This document shows, piece by piece, positions 1 through 5,949 of a DNA stretch of 14,577 nucleotides. Position numbers and translations under genes: made by a program. Origin of the DNA: Bog-756 sp036511155 (GTDB lineage: Bacteria > Actinomycetota > Acidimicrobiia > Acidimicrobiales > RAAP-2); NCBI GenBank assembly GCA_036511155.1, contig DATCCR010000088.1:1-14577 (forward strand), in the 5' to 3' direction. Numbering within the stretch: the first letter of the stretch is position 1; every line of letters begins with the position of its first letter. The notes beneath the pieces were generated by a model. It made no database searches. It saw nothing but the letters and a program-made list of their open reading frames with translations, and was not told the origin of the DNA.

Positions 1-12
1 GTGCGCACGTGA
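1..12 (+). CDS. Possible 3' end of an upstream gene (partial)
   Basis: Read in frame 1, the first twelve bases give three codons (Val-Arg-Thr) and a TGA stop at 10-12. That stop overlaps the GTG start of treS by four bases (GTGA), an arrangement typical of translationally coupled operon genes. If real, this is the tail of a gene lying outside the window; trehalose/glycogen genes such as glgE or glgB often precede treS. Too little is visible to identify it, and the match could be chance. Confidence 0.25.
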   Translation: MRT

Positions 13-1706
13 CCGCCGTGCCGACACTGCCGACCGGGCCCCTGCCGCCGCCCGAAGACGATCCGCTCTGGTTCCAGCGCGCCGTCTTCTACGAGGTCTT
101 CATCCGGGGCTTCTTCGACGGCAACGACGACGGAGTGGGGGACATCCCGGGCCTGATCGCCAAGCTCGACTACCTCCAGTGGCTGGGCGTCGACTGCCTG
201 TGGCTGCTGCCCTTCTACCCGTCGCCGCTGCGTGACGGGGGCTACGACATCAGCGACTACTACTCGGTCCATCCCGAGTCGGGCACGGTCGAGGACATCG
301 AGACCCTCCTCGTGGAGGCCCACGCCCGGGGGATCCGGGTCATCGCCGACCTGGTCATCAACCACACCTCGGACCAGCACCCGTGGTTCGTCGAGTCCCG
401 CCAGAGCCGCGACAACCCGAAGGCCGACTGGTACGTGTGGAACGACGACGACCTGCGATGGCCCGAGGCCCGCGTGGTCTTCGTCGACGTCGAGCAGTCC
501 AACTGGTCCTACGACGCCGTGCGCAACCAGTACTACTGGCACCGGTTCTACGCCCACCAGCCCGACCTGAACTACGACAACCCCGACGTGGCCGATGCCA
601 TGCTCGAGGTTGTCCGGTTCTGGCTCGACCTGGGCCTCGACGGCTTCCGCCTGGACGCCGTCCCCTACCTCTACCAGCGGGACGGCACGGCGGGGGAGAA
701 CCTGCCCGAGACCCACGCCTTCATCAAGCGGGTCCGTGCCGAGCTCGACGCCAACTATCCGGGCCGGATCCTGCTGGCCGAAGCCAACGGCTGGCCGGCC
801 GATGTGGCCGACTACTTCGGCGACGACGACGAGTGCCATCTGTGCTTCAACTTCCCTCTCATGCCCCGGCTCTTCCTGGCCGTCCGGCGTGAGCAGGCCT
901 ACCCCATCACCGAGATCCTCTCCCAGACCCCCGACGCCCCGTTCGGCGCCCAGTGGGCCATCTTCCTGCGCAACCACGACGAGCTGACCCTCGAGATGGT
1001 GACCGAGGAGGAACGCGACTTCCTCTTCGCCGAGTACGCCAAGGACCCGCGCATGAAGCGCCACATGGGCATCGGCCGCCGCCTGGCCCCGCTGCTCGAT
1101 CGCGACCGACGGCTGTCCGAGCTGCTGTTCTCGATCCTGTTGACCCTGCGGGGCAGCCCGGTCCTGTACTACGGCGACGAGATCCAGATGGGCGACAACC
1201 TCTACCTCGGCGACCGCGACTCGGTGCGAACCCCCATGCAGTGGTCGCCCGACCGCAACGGAGGGTTCAGCCGGGGCGACTTCGCCCAGCTGTACCTGCC
1301 GCCGCTGATGGACCCGATCTACGGGTTCGGGGCGGTCAACGTGGAGGCCCAGCAGCGCAACCCCAGCTCGTTCCTGCACTGGATGCGGCGGATGCTGGCC
1401 GTGCGCCGGCAGTTCCCGGTGTTCGGCACCGGCACCGTCCAGCTGGTGACATCGGCCAACCCCTCGGTGCTGGGCTTCGTGCGGGCCGACCGGCGGGCGA
1501 GCAGCGCGGACCGCGAGGTGACCAACCCGGTGCTGTGCGTGCACAACCTGAGCCGCTCGGCCCAGCCGGCCACCGTCGACGTGGGCGAGTGGTCGGGCCG
1601 CCAGCCCGTCGAGCTGCTCGGTCGGGTGGCCTTCCCCCTCATCGGGCCGGAGCCCTACCCGGTGACCCTCGGGCCGTACGGGTCGCTCAGCTTCGAGCTG
1701 GTCTAG
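9..1706 (+). CDS. treS: Trehalose synthase (maltose alpha-D-glucosyltransferase), GH13
   Basis: A 565-residue cytoplasmic GH13 enzyme that interconverts maltose and trehalose, linking trehalose to glycogen/alpha-glucan metabolism. The (beta/alpha)8 barrel begins near residue 22, and the conserved region containing VINHT is at 116-120. The catalytic residues are visible: nucleophile Asp216 (GFRLDAV), acid/base Glu258 (ILLAEAN) and Asp324 (FLRNHDE). The TreS hallmark block GDRDSVRTPMQW is at 401-412. The all-beta C-terminal domain runs from about 475 to 565. Length is normal for stand-alone TreS; there is no fused maltokinase domain. The GTG start at 9 precedes the conserved N-terminus (DDPLWFQRAVFYEVFIRGF) by a short Pro-rich leader and overlaps the upstream stop, suggesting an operon. 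It is convergent with galT, with only 28 bases between the two stops. Confidence 0.95.
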   Translation: MTAVPTLPTGPLPPPEDDPLWFQRAVFYEVFIRGFFDGNDDGVGDIPGLIAKLDYLQWLGVDCLWLLPFYPSPLRDGGYDISDYYSVHPESGTVEDIETLLVEAHARGIRVIADLVINHTSDQHPWFVESRQSRDNPKADWYVWNDDDLRWPEARVVFVDVEQSNWSYDAVRNQYYWHRFYAHQPDLNYDNPDVADAMLEVVRFWLDLGLDGFRLDAVPYLYQRDGTAGENLPETHAFIKRVRAELDANYPGRILLAEANGWPADVADYFGDDDECHLCFNFPLMPRLFLAVRREQAYPITEILSQTPDAPFGAQWAIFLRNHDELTLEMVTEEERDFLFAEYAKDPRMKRHMGIGRRLAPLLDRDRRLSELLFSILLTLRGSPVLYYGDEIQMGDNLYLGDRDSVRTPMQWSPDRNGGFSRGDFAQLYLPPLMDPIYGFGAVNVEAQQRNPSSFLHWMRRMLAVRRQFPVFGTGTVQLVTSANPSVLGFVRADRRASSADREVTNPVLCVHNLSRSAQPATVDVGEWSGRQPVELLGRVAFPLIGPEPYPVTLGPYGSLSFELV

Positions 1707-1719
1707 CTTCGAGCCGGTC
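1689..1719 (+). repeat. Short tandem duplication across the treS stop codon
   Basis: A 15-base unit at 1689-1703 (AGCTTCGAGCTGGTC) recurs at 1705-1719 with one mismatch, giving a period of 16. The first copy encodes the last residues of TreS (SFELV) and the second lies beyond the TAG. It looks like a replication-slippage duplication of the gene's 3' tail. Confidence 0.7.
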
Positions 1720-1734
1720 GGACGGGGGGCGGAC

Positions 1735-2727
1735 TCAGCCCGTCTCGGCCACCGGCTCCGGCGTGGCGAGCTCCTCGGCCGCCTGCTCCGGGTTCATGAT
1801 GTTGATCAGCACTCCGGTACCGAGTTCGAAGCCGGCCACCGTGGTCAGCTTCGGGACCACGTGCACGTGCCAGTGGTAGGGCTCGGGGGCCCGGTACGGG
1901 GCGGAGTGGAAGACCAGGTTGTAGGCGACATCGCCCACCACGGCCCGCAGCCGTCCGAGGGCGATCTTGAGTGCCCGCCCGACGGCCAGCAGGTCCGTGG
2001 TGGGGCTGTGGTGCAGGTGGGGGCCGTGGGCCCGGGGGATGACCAGCATCTCGTACGGGGAGCCGCTCCAGAAGGGGCAGACGACCAGGACCTGCTCGTC
2101 GGAGTAGACGACCCGGTAGCCGACGTTCTCCTCGGCGTCCACGGTGGTGCAGAGCAGGCACCGCCCGGCGAACCGGGCGAAGCCGGCCTGCTCCTCCACC
2201 AGCTCGCGGGGGACGAAGGACATGCCGAGCAGCTGGCCGTGGGGGTGTTCGATGGAGGCGCCCGCCTCACGGCCGGCGTTGACGATGGCCTGGCTGTAGC
2301 GGAGGCCCGGGATCGAGGCGTGCTGGCCGATCCGGTCGCTGATGGCCCGCATGACTGCACCGGTCTGATCGTCGGACAGCATCGACCACGAGTTCTGGTG
2401 ATCGGGGGAGAGGACGAGCACCTCGTGGATGCCACCGGCCGTGGCCTGGGTGAAGACCGGCCCACGGTTGGTGACGACGAACGGGGCATCGCCCTCGAAG
2501 GCCGGGTACTTGTTGGTGACCACCCGGACGAGCCAGGCGCTGTCGGGGCCCAATGTCTCCAAGGTGGGGGTGGTGTCCTCCTCGTGGCCGGGGCAGAACG
2601 GGCAGGGCCGGGAGGTGTCGGCCTGGATGGAGGCCATGCGGGGGGCGAAGGCCTGGGGCCGGTCGGCACGGTCGGTGCTGACCACTACCCAGCGTCCGGT
2701 GAGGGGATCGAGTCGGAGTTGGTTCAT
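1735..2727 (-). CDS. galT: Galactose-1-phosphate uridylyltransferase
   Basis: Leloir-pathway enzyme (UDP-glucose + galactose-1-P to glucose-1-P + UDP-galactose), HIT superfamily, 330 residues, cytoplasmic. Visible landmarks are the N-terminal block DPLTGRWVV (7-15), zinc-ligand pair Cys42/Cys45 (CPFC), NKYPA at 72-76, a likely third zinc ligand around His101-His110, and the active-site HPHGQ at 161-165, where His163 is the expected uridylylated nucleophile. YNLVFHSAP lies at 269-277 and YHWHVHVVPK at 284-293. A second Cys pair, C190/C193, is also present. The reading frame stays open upstream to 2838, but the family's N-terminus begins at the ATG at 2727. AGGAG lies 15 bases upstream of it, a rather long spacer, so the exact start is slightly uncertain. 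No galK or galE is in the window. Confidence 0.93.
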   Translation of the reverse strand: MNQLRLDPLTGRWVVVSTDRADRPQAFAPRMASIQADTSRPCPFCPGHEEDTTPTLETLGPDSAWLVRVVTNKYPAFEGDAPFVVTNRGPVFTQATAGGIHEVLVLSPDHQNSWSMLSDDQTGAVMRAISDRIGQHASIPGLRYSQAIVNAGREAGASIEHPHGQLLGMSFVPRELVEEQAGFARFAGRCLLCTTVDAEENVGYRVVYSDEQVLVVCPFWSGSPYEMLVIPRAHGPHLHHSPTTDLLAVGRALKIALGRLRAVVGDVAYNLVFHSAPYRAPEPYHWHVHVVPKLTTVAGFELGTGVLINIMNPEQAAEELATPEPVAETG

Positions 2728-2850
2728 CAGCGGGAAACGACGCTCCTCAGCGATCGTCGGACATTTCTCCACACCTGGCTTCCACCTCGGTATCCGTCGT
2801 CGAAGCCCGGAACGGGCCTGCACCATCCCTACGAACATCGACCCGACTCC

Positions 2851-2856
2851 AACCTA
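2851..2856 (-). promoter_or_regulatory. Candidate -10 element for galT
   Basis: TAGGTT on the minus strand matches the TANNNT pattern. It would give a leader of about 117 bases to the ATG at 2727. No convincing -35 was found. An in-frame ATG at 2838 lies just 12 bases downstream of the hexamer, so a longer GalT translated from a nearly leaderless message cannot be excluded. Confidence 0.35.
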
Positions 2857-2940
2857 GCAATTCCCGGACCCGGAGCCGCGCAGGGTCGCTCCGATGGCGG
2901 CCGGCGCCGGTCGGTCGGAGGATCACGGGCCAAGGGATGC

Positions 2941-2946
2941 GAGAAT
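2941..2946 (+). promoter_or_regulatory. Candidate leaderless -10 element for the membrane protein
   Basis: GAGAAT ends six bases before the GTG start at 2953, the spacing expected when transcription begins at the start codon. It matches TATAAT at four of six positions. The P450 gene shows the same six-base spacing. A weak AAGGGA at 2932-2937 is the alternative, ribosome-binding-site explanation. Confidence 0.35.
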
Positions 2947-2952
2947 CGCAGC

Positions 2953-3501
2953 GTGTCCCTCGCCGACCCGACCGCAGGAGCCGCACTGGCCGCCGCGGTC
3001 AACGACAACTCGGCCGCCTACGACCTGGTGCTGCTCGCCCACGTGTTGACCGCCGTGGTCGGCCTGGTCGCCGTCGTGGCCGCCGGGAGCTTCGCCATGG
3101 CCCTGCGGAGCGCCCTCCGGCGGGGCGGCCCACTGCCCGATGCGACGGTGCGCTACTACCGGCCGGGAGTCAACTGGGTGGGCCGGGTGCTGTTCGCCGT
3201 GCCCGTGCTCGGGGTCGCCTTGATCGCCATGAGCGGGGGCGAGTGGGGCTGGTCCGATGCCTGGGTCTCGGGCGGGATGGCGGTGTGGGCCGTCGTCGCC
3301 ATGGCGGCCGAGGCCGCGCTGTGGCCCGGCGAGCGGCAGCTCCAGGAGGCGGTCGCCGGCGTCGGGGCGGAAGCCGGGCAGGGCGGGGGTGCCGAGCCGG
3401 CCGGTGACCCGGCGGATCTCTGCCTCCGGGTGACCCTGGTGGCCGCGGGGTGCGCCGTGGCGTTCGTCGCCGTCGCCGCGCTGATGGTGGCGAAGCCCTG
3501 A
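2953..3501 (+). CDS. Four-helix integral membrane protein, DUF2269-like
   Basis: A 182-residue protein of unknown function. Four hydrophobic helices are evident at about residues 24-50, 74-93, 103-123 and 156-180, with short connecting loops. A Gly/Ala/Glu-rich segment at about 131-155 is likely a soluble loop between helices 3 and 4. Helix 1 contains LLAHVLTAVVGL, resembling the LHxLxAxVxxG start of small DUF2269-type membrane proteins; this family match is from memory and tentative. The GTG at 2953 was chosen because it follows a possible leaderless -10 and begins just before the first helix. An ATG at 2937 opens a different frame that gives an Arg-rich, implausible protein. The gene is divergent from galT and convergent with the P450 gene. 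Confidence 0.75.
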   Translation: MSLADPTAGAALAAAVNDNSAAYDLVLLAHVLTAVVGLVAVVAAGSFAMALRSALRRGGPLPDATVRYYRPGVNWVGRVLFAVPVLGVALIAMSGGEWGWSDAWVSGGMAVWAVVAMAAEAALWPGERQLQEAVAGVGAEAGQGGGAEPAGDPADLCLRVTLVAAGCAVAFVAVAALMVAKP

Positions 3502-3511
3502 CTGACGGTGG

Positions 3512-3531
3512 CCCCTCCCCATGCGGAGGGG
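3512..3531. terminator. Hairpin between convergent genes
   Basis: CCCCTCC (3512-3518) and GGAGGGG (3525-3531) form a 7-bp GC stem with a six-base loop, 11 bases after the membrane-protein stop and 8 bases from the P450 stop on the other strand. There is no T-run. A bidirectional terminator for the two convergent genes is plausible but not certain. Confidence 0.45.
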
Positions 3532-3557
3532 GCGACCCCTAGGCGGAGGGGGCGACC
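3523..3557. repeat. 15-bp direct repeat spanning the P450 stop codon
   Basis: GCGGAGGGGGCGACC occurs exactly at 3523-3537 and 3543-3557, period 20. The right copy overlaps the last codons of the P450 (VAPSA) and the left copy lies beyond its TAG stop, forming part of the hairpin arm. Confidence 0.8.
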
Positions 3558-4828
3558 GGGGTGAACCGGCACGGCAGGTGCTTGATCCCGTTGACGAAGC
3601 GCGACTGAGTCCAGTCGGGCTCGCCGCTGACCTCGATGTCGGGCAGCCGGGTCAGCAGCTCACGGAGCATGACGTCGATCTCCCGACGGGCGAGGTGGGC
3701 GCCGAGGCAGAAGTGCGGGCCGGCCGCCCCGAAGCCGACATGAGGGTTCGGGTTTCGGAGGACGTCGAACCGGAACGGGTCCTCGAACACCTCCTCGTCC
3801 CGGTTGGCCGACGGGTAGAGGAGGAGCACCTTGTCGCCGTCGTGGAGCTCCTCGCCCGACAGGACCGTGTCGGTGGTGACGGTGCGCCGCATCCAGATTA
3901 CCGGGCTGGCCCACCGCACGACCTCGTCGACGCCCGTGGCGGCCACCCCGACCGGGTCGGCCTGCCACAGCGCCCGTTGGTCCGGGTGCTCGCTCAGGGC
4001 CAGGATCCCATGGGAGATGGAGTTGCGGGTGGTCTCGTTCCCCGCCGTCAGCAGCAGGATGAAGAACGAGGCGAGCTCGGAGTGGGACAGTGCATCGCCG
4101 TCGATGTTCGTCGAGACCAGGGCCGTCGTGAGGTCGTCCGTCGGGTGCGTCAGCCGGTAGGACGCCAGGTCGGTCATCAGGGCGGTCAGCTCCTGGCCCG
4201 CCTCGAGGATGGCCTGCAACGTGTCGCTCCCCTCCGGGAGGTACTCGACATCGCTCGACGAGGAGATGACGTTGGAGCACCGGAAGACGGTGGCGTGCTC
4301 GGAGGGGGGCAGGCCCATCATGTTGCAGATGATCTCCAGGGAGAGGGGGGCGGCGAACGAGGTCACCAGATCGCACTCGCCCAGGCCGGCCGACTGGTCG
4401 ATGAGGCGCACCGCCACCTGCTCGATGCTCTCCTCGATGGCCCGGATGTGCCGGGGGCTGAACGCGGCGGACACGATCCGACGGAGTCGGGCGTGACGGG
4501 GGTTGTCCGTCGAGATCATCCCGGCGAAGAAGTCGATCATCTCCTCGGGCAGGTCGATGATGGTGAGCGCGCCCTTGCCCGAGCAGTAGACATCCGGGTG
4601 CCGGCTGACCTCGGTGACGTCCGCGTGGCGGGTCAGGACGCGGTACCCGGGCCCCCGGGGCAGGGCGAGCGCGGAGGTCTCGCCCAGGTCGGGCTCCTCG
4701 AAGAAGGCGATCGGGCGCTCGGCCCGGAGCAGGGTGAACGCGGCTTCGCGGTCCGCCGGCGGACGCCCCCAGAACGCCATGTCGGACAGGTCGATGTCCT
4801 CGACCGCCATTGTCGGCATATGGGTCAC
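3539..4828 (-). CDS. Cytochrome P450, CYP124/125/126-like
   Basis: A 429-residue soluble bacterial P450 that would hydroxylate a lipid, steroid or similar hydrophobic substrate using ferredoxin and ferredoxin reductase. The expected motifs are present in order: C-helix HxxxR (His112-Arg116), I-helix AGNETT (262-267) with Glu265 and Thr266 of the oxygen-activation pair, ExxR (Glu302-Arg305), and heme-binding FGAAGPHFCLG (366-376) with Cys374 as the axial thiolate. The segment NPNPHVGFG and the C-terminal WTQSRFVNGIKHLP resemble actinobacterial fatty-acid/steroid P450s of the CYP124/125/126 clans; the subfamily is not certain and the substrate is unknown. The start is GTG at 4828, preceded by a leaderless-type TAAGGT; ATG codons at residues 4 and 7 are alternatives. 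No ferredoxin or reductase partner is adjacent. Confidence 0.93.
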   Translation of the reverse strand: MTHMPTMAVEDIDLSDMAFWGRPPADREAAFTLLRAERPIAFFEEPDLGETSALALPRGPGYRVLTRHADVTEVSRHPDVYCSGKGALTIIDLPEEMIDFFAGMISTDNPRHARLRRIVSAAFSPRHIRAIEESIEQVAVRLIDQSAGLGECDLVTSFAAPLSLEIICNMMGLPPSEHATVFRCSNVISSSSDVEYLPEGSDTLQAILEAGQELTALMTDLASYRLTHPTDDLTTALVSTNIDGDALSHSELASFFILLLTAGNETTRNSISHGILALSEHPDQRALWQADPVGVAATGVDEVVRWASPVIWMRRTVTTDTVLSGEELHDGDKVLLLYPSANRDEEVFEDPFRFDVLRNPNPHVGFGAAGPHFCLGAHLARREIDVMLRELLTRLPDIEVSGEPDWTQSRFVNGIKHLPCRFTPVAPSA

Positions 4829-4834
4829 GAGTCA

Positions 4835-4840
4835 ACCTTA
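4835..4840 (-). promoter_or_regulatory. Leaderless -10 element of the P450 gene
   Basis: TAAGGT on the minus strand lies six bases before the GTG start, fitting a leaderless transcript. No clear Shine-Dalgarno sequence is present, which supports this. No recognisable -35 hexamer was found. The strong palindrome at 4875-4904 sits roughly 50-75 bases upstream of the inferred transcription start. Confidence 0.5.
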
Positions 4841-4874
4841 CAGACCCCCGGGGTCGGGAGCGCCGGACCGGCTC

Positions 4875-4904
4875 CGCGGGATGCACCAGGTGGTGCATCC
4901 CGCG
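4875..4904. repeat. Perfect 14-bp-arm palindrome (operator or hairpin candidate)
   Basis: The arms CGCGGGATGCACCA and TGGTGCATCCCGCG are exact reverse complements separated by GG. This is far longer than expected by chance in a non-coding stretch of this size. There is no T-tract on either side, so an operator for a dimeric regulator is at least as likely as a terminator. It sits upstream of the P450 promoter, and also upstream of cysH. Confidence 0.75.
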
Positions 4905-4950
4905 ATCTCCCCGGTCGGGCCGCCCACCGGGTCGCCTCCCGCAGCACCGA

Positions 4951-4967
4951 CCCGTAGGCTCTACGGG
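4951..4967. repeat. Short inverted repeat containing TAGGCT
   Basis: CCCGTAG and CTACGGG flank a three-base GCT, making a 7-bp stem. The plus strand contains TAGGCT at 4955-4960, the same hexamer proposed as the ychF -10. No gene start follows it closely, so its role is unclear. Confidence 0.4.
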
Positions 4968-5015
4968 AGGGCCTCGAACCGCCAACGGCCACCGGTTGTG
5001 CCGGGAATGTTTTAA

Positions 5016-5029
5016 AACCTGATCGGGTT
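5016..5029. promoter_or_regulatory. Operator-like dyad upstream of the cysH -10
   Basis: AACCTGATCGGGTT is a 14-base dyad with one mismatched pair, centred on GATC. It ends seven bases before the TATAGT -10 element, a position where a bound repressor would block RNA polymerase. It overlaps the palindrome GTTTTAAAAC at 5009-5018. Assigning it to a sulfur- or cysteine-responsive regulator is inference from the genes it precedes. Confidence 0.45.
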
Positions 5030-5036
5030 AGTCATG

Positions 5037-5042
5037 TATAGT
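5037..5042 (+). promoter_or_regulatory. Candidate -10 element for the cysH-sirA-frhB operon
   Basis: TATAGT differs from the TATAAT consensus at one position and stands out in this GC-rich sequence. No good TTGACA-like -35 lies 16-18 bases upstream, so an activator or alternative recognition may be involved. Transcription from about 5049 would give a leader of roughly 167 bases before the cysH GTG. Confidence 0.55.
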
Positions 5043-5048
5043 TCCCGG

Positions 5049-5215
5049 TAGGTACGGAGCAGTGCTCCGGGAGCTGGTGGGGGGTGTCGGAACGGCATCC
5101 TGTCCCGGAAATGCGCCCGCAAGTGACGCGTGCGCAGGTGATGAGGGACCGCAGGACCGGAGGGGCGCACGAGAGCGGCCCACCGCTCCGGGCGGGAGAG
5201 GAAGAGTCAGTCGTC
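5049..5215 (+). ncRNA. Structured 5' leader of cysH (possible attenuator or riboswitch-like element)
   Basis: The leader can form a hairpin CGGAGC-AGT-GCTCCG (5055-5069), a 7-bp stem CGTGCGC/GCGCACG (5129-5135 with 5165-5171) and a tetraloop hairpin GAGCGG-CCCA-CCGCTC (5173-5188). The last lies just before the GGAGAGG (5195-5201) that probably serves cysH. GCTCCG occurs twice (5064-5069 and 5185-5190), so CGGAGC at 5055 could pair with either copy, giving mutually exclusive structures. It does not match the SAM-I or SAM-IV riboswitch cores as I remember them. Function is inferred from position only. Confidence 0.35.
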
Positions 5216-5932
5216 GTGAAGCTCAGCGTGGTGGACAACCGGACGAGGCTGGCCGAACTGGCCGCCGACCCTGCCGTGGTGCGACTGCGCAAGGAGATGG
5301 CCGAGCAGTCGGCCGCCTTCGAGACGGCGCCGGCCGGGCTGATCGTGGCCTGGGCCGTCGAGCGGTTCGGTCCCAGGCTGGCCCTCTCGTGCTCGTTCCA
5401 GGAGGCCGTCCTGATCGACATCGCGGTGGCCGTCGACCCGGACGTCGAGGTCGTCTTCCTCGACACCGGCTCCCACTTCGAGGAGACCCTCGAGTACGTG
5501 GAGACGGTGCGGTCCCGCTACGACCTGAACCTGACGGTCGCCCACCCGGTGGCCGGCGCCGACGCCCACCCGTGCGGCACGGCCCAGTGCTGCGAATTCC
5601 GCAAGGTCCGCCCCCTGCGCCACGCCCTGGCCGGCAAGGACGCCTGGGTCACCGGGCTCAAACGCGACGACGCACCGACCCGGCGGCACGCGCCCATCGT
5701 CGCCTACGACGACACCTGGGGCATGGTCAAGATCAACCCGCTGGCCACGTGGACCCATCACGACCTGGTCGGCTACGCGCTCGACCACGACATCCCCCAG
5801 CACCCTCTGCGCTCCCAGGGCTACCTGTCCATCGGGTGCGCCCCGACCACCCGGCCGGTGGCCGAGGGGGAGGACCTCCGGTCCGGCCGGTGGGCCGACT
5901 CCGACAAGGTCGAGTGCGGGCTCCATGTCTGA
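5216..5932 (+). CDS. cysH: Adenylyl-sulfate (APS/PAPS) reductase
   Basis: A 238-residue cytoplasmic sulfonucleotide reductase of assimilatory sulfate reduction, making sulfite from APS (or PAPS) with thioredoxin-type reductant. Visible features are the PP-loop-like SCSFQEA (58-64), FLDTGSHFEET (81-91), the Cys-Cys pair 125/126 in CCEFRKVRPL, GLKRDDAPTR (147-156), SIGC at 205-208, and the C-terminal catalytic ECGLH with Cys234. Bacterial APS reductases hold a [4Fe-4S] cluster with CC plus CxxC; here the second motif reads C208-A-P-T211, so the fourth ligand is Thr. An extra Cys120 sits five residues before the CC pair. GTG at 5216 was chosen because the family fold starts soon after; the frame is open to a GTG at 5084, but that extension is Arg-rich and unlikely. 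It is followed 17 bases later by the siroheme reductase. Confidence 0.92.
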   Translation: MKLSVVDNRTRLAELAADPAVVRLRKEMAEQSAAFETAPAGLIVAWAVERFGPRLALSCSFQEAVLIDIAVAVDPDVEVVFLDTGSHFEETLEYVETVRSRYDLNLTVAHPVAGADAHPCGTAQCCEFRKVRPLRHALAGKDAWVTGLKRDDAPTRRHAPIVAYDDTWGMVKINPLATWTHHDLVGYALDHDIPQHPLRSQGYLSIGCAPTTRPVAEGEDLRSGRWADSDKVECGLHV

Positions 5933-5949
5933 CATGATCGTCCGCTGAG

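Larger units (their letters stand above)
4829..5215. other. 387-base intergenic region between P450 and cysH
   Basis: No credible protein-coding gene was found here. From left to right it holds the leaderless P450 promoter, a perfect 30-base palindrome, a short hairpin containing TAGGCT (4951-4967), an AT-rich patch with the 10-base palindrome GTTTTAAAAC (5009-5018), an imperfect dyad (5016-5029), the -10 element TATAGT (5037-5042), and a GC-rich leader with several stems up to the cysH start. Reading frames open through the leader (GTG at 5062 and GTG at 5084) encode Arg/Gly/Pro-rich sequence and look spurious. Confidence 0.7.

Noticed and set aside
2728..2838. N-terminally extended GalT starting at 2838
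   Set aside because: The extra 37 residues are Arg-rich and unlike the family, whose N-terminus begins at the ATG at 2727.
4968..4995. tRNA T-arm-like sequence on the minus strand (GGTTCGAGGCC)
   Set aside because: No matching acceptor stem, anticodon arm, D-arm or CCA end could be found around it.
5062..5215. A cysteine-rich leader peptide attenuator before cysH, as described in mycobacteria
   Set aside because: The readable frame from GTG 5062 has only two isolated Cys codons and does not stop before cysH; no poly-Cys minigene is present.
5049..5215. SAM-I or SAM-IV riboswitch in the cysH leader
   Set aside because: A GAGAGCGG string at 5171-5178 recalls part of SAM-I, but the remaining core elements are missing as far as can be judged by eye.
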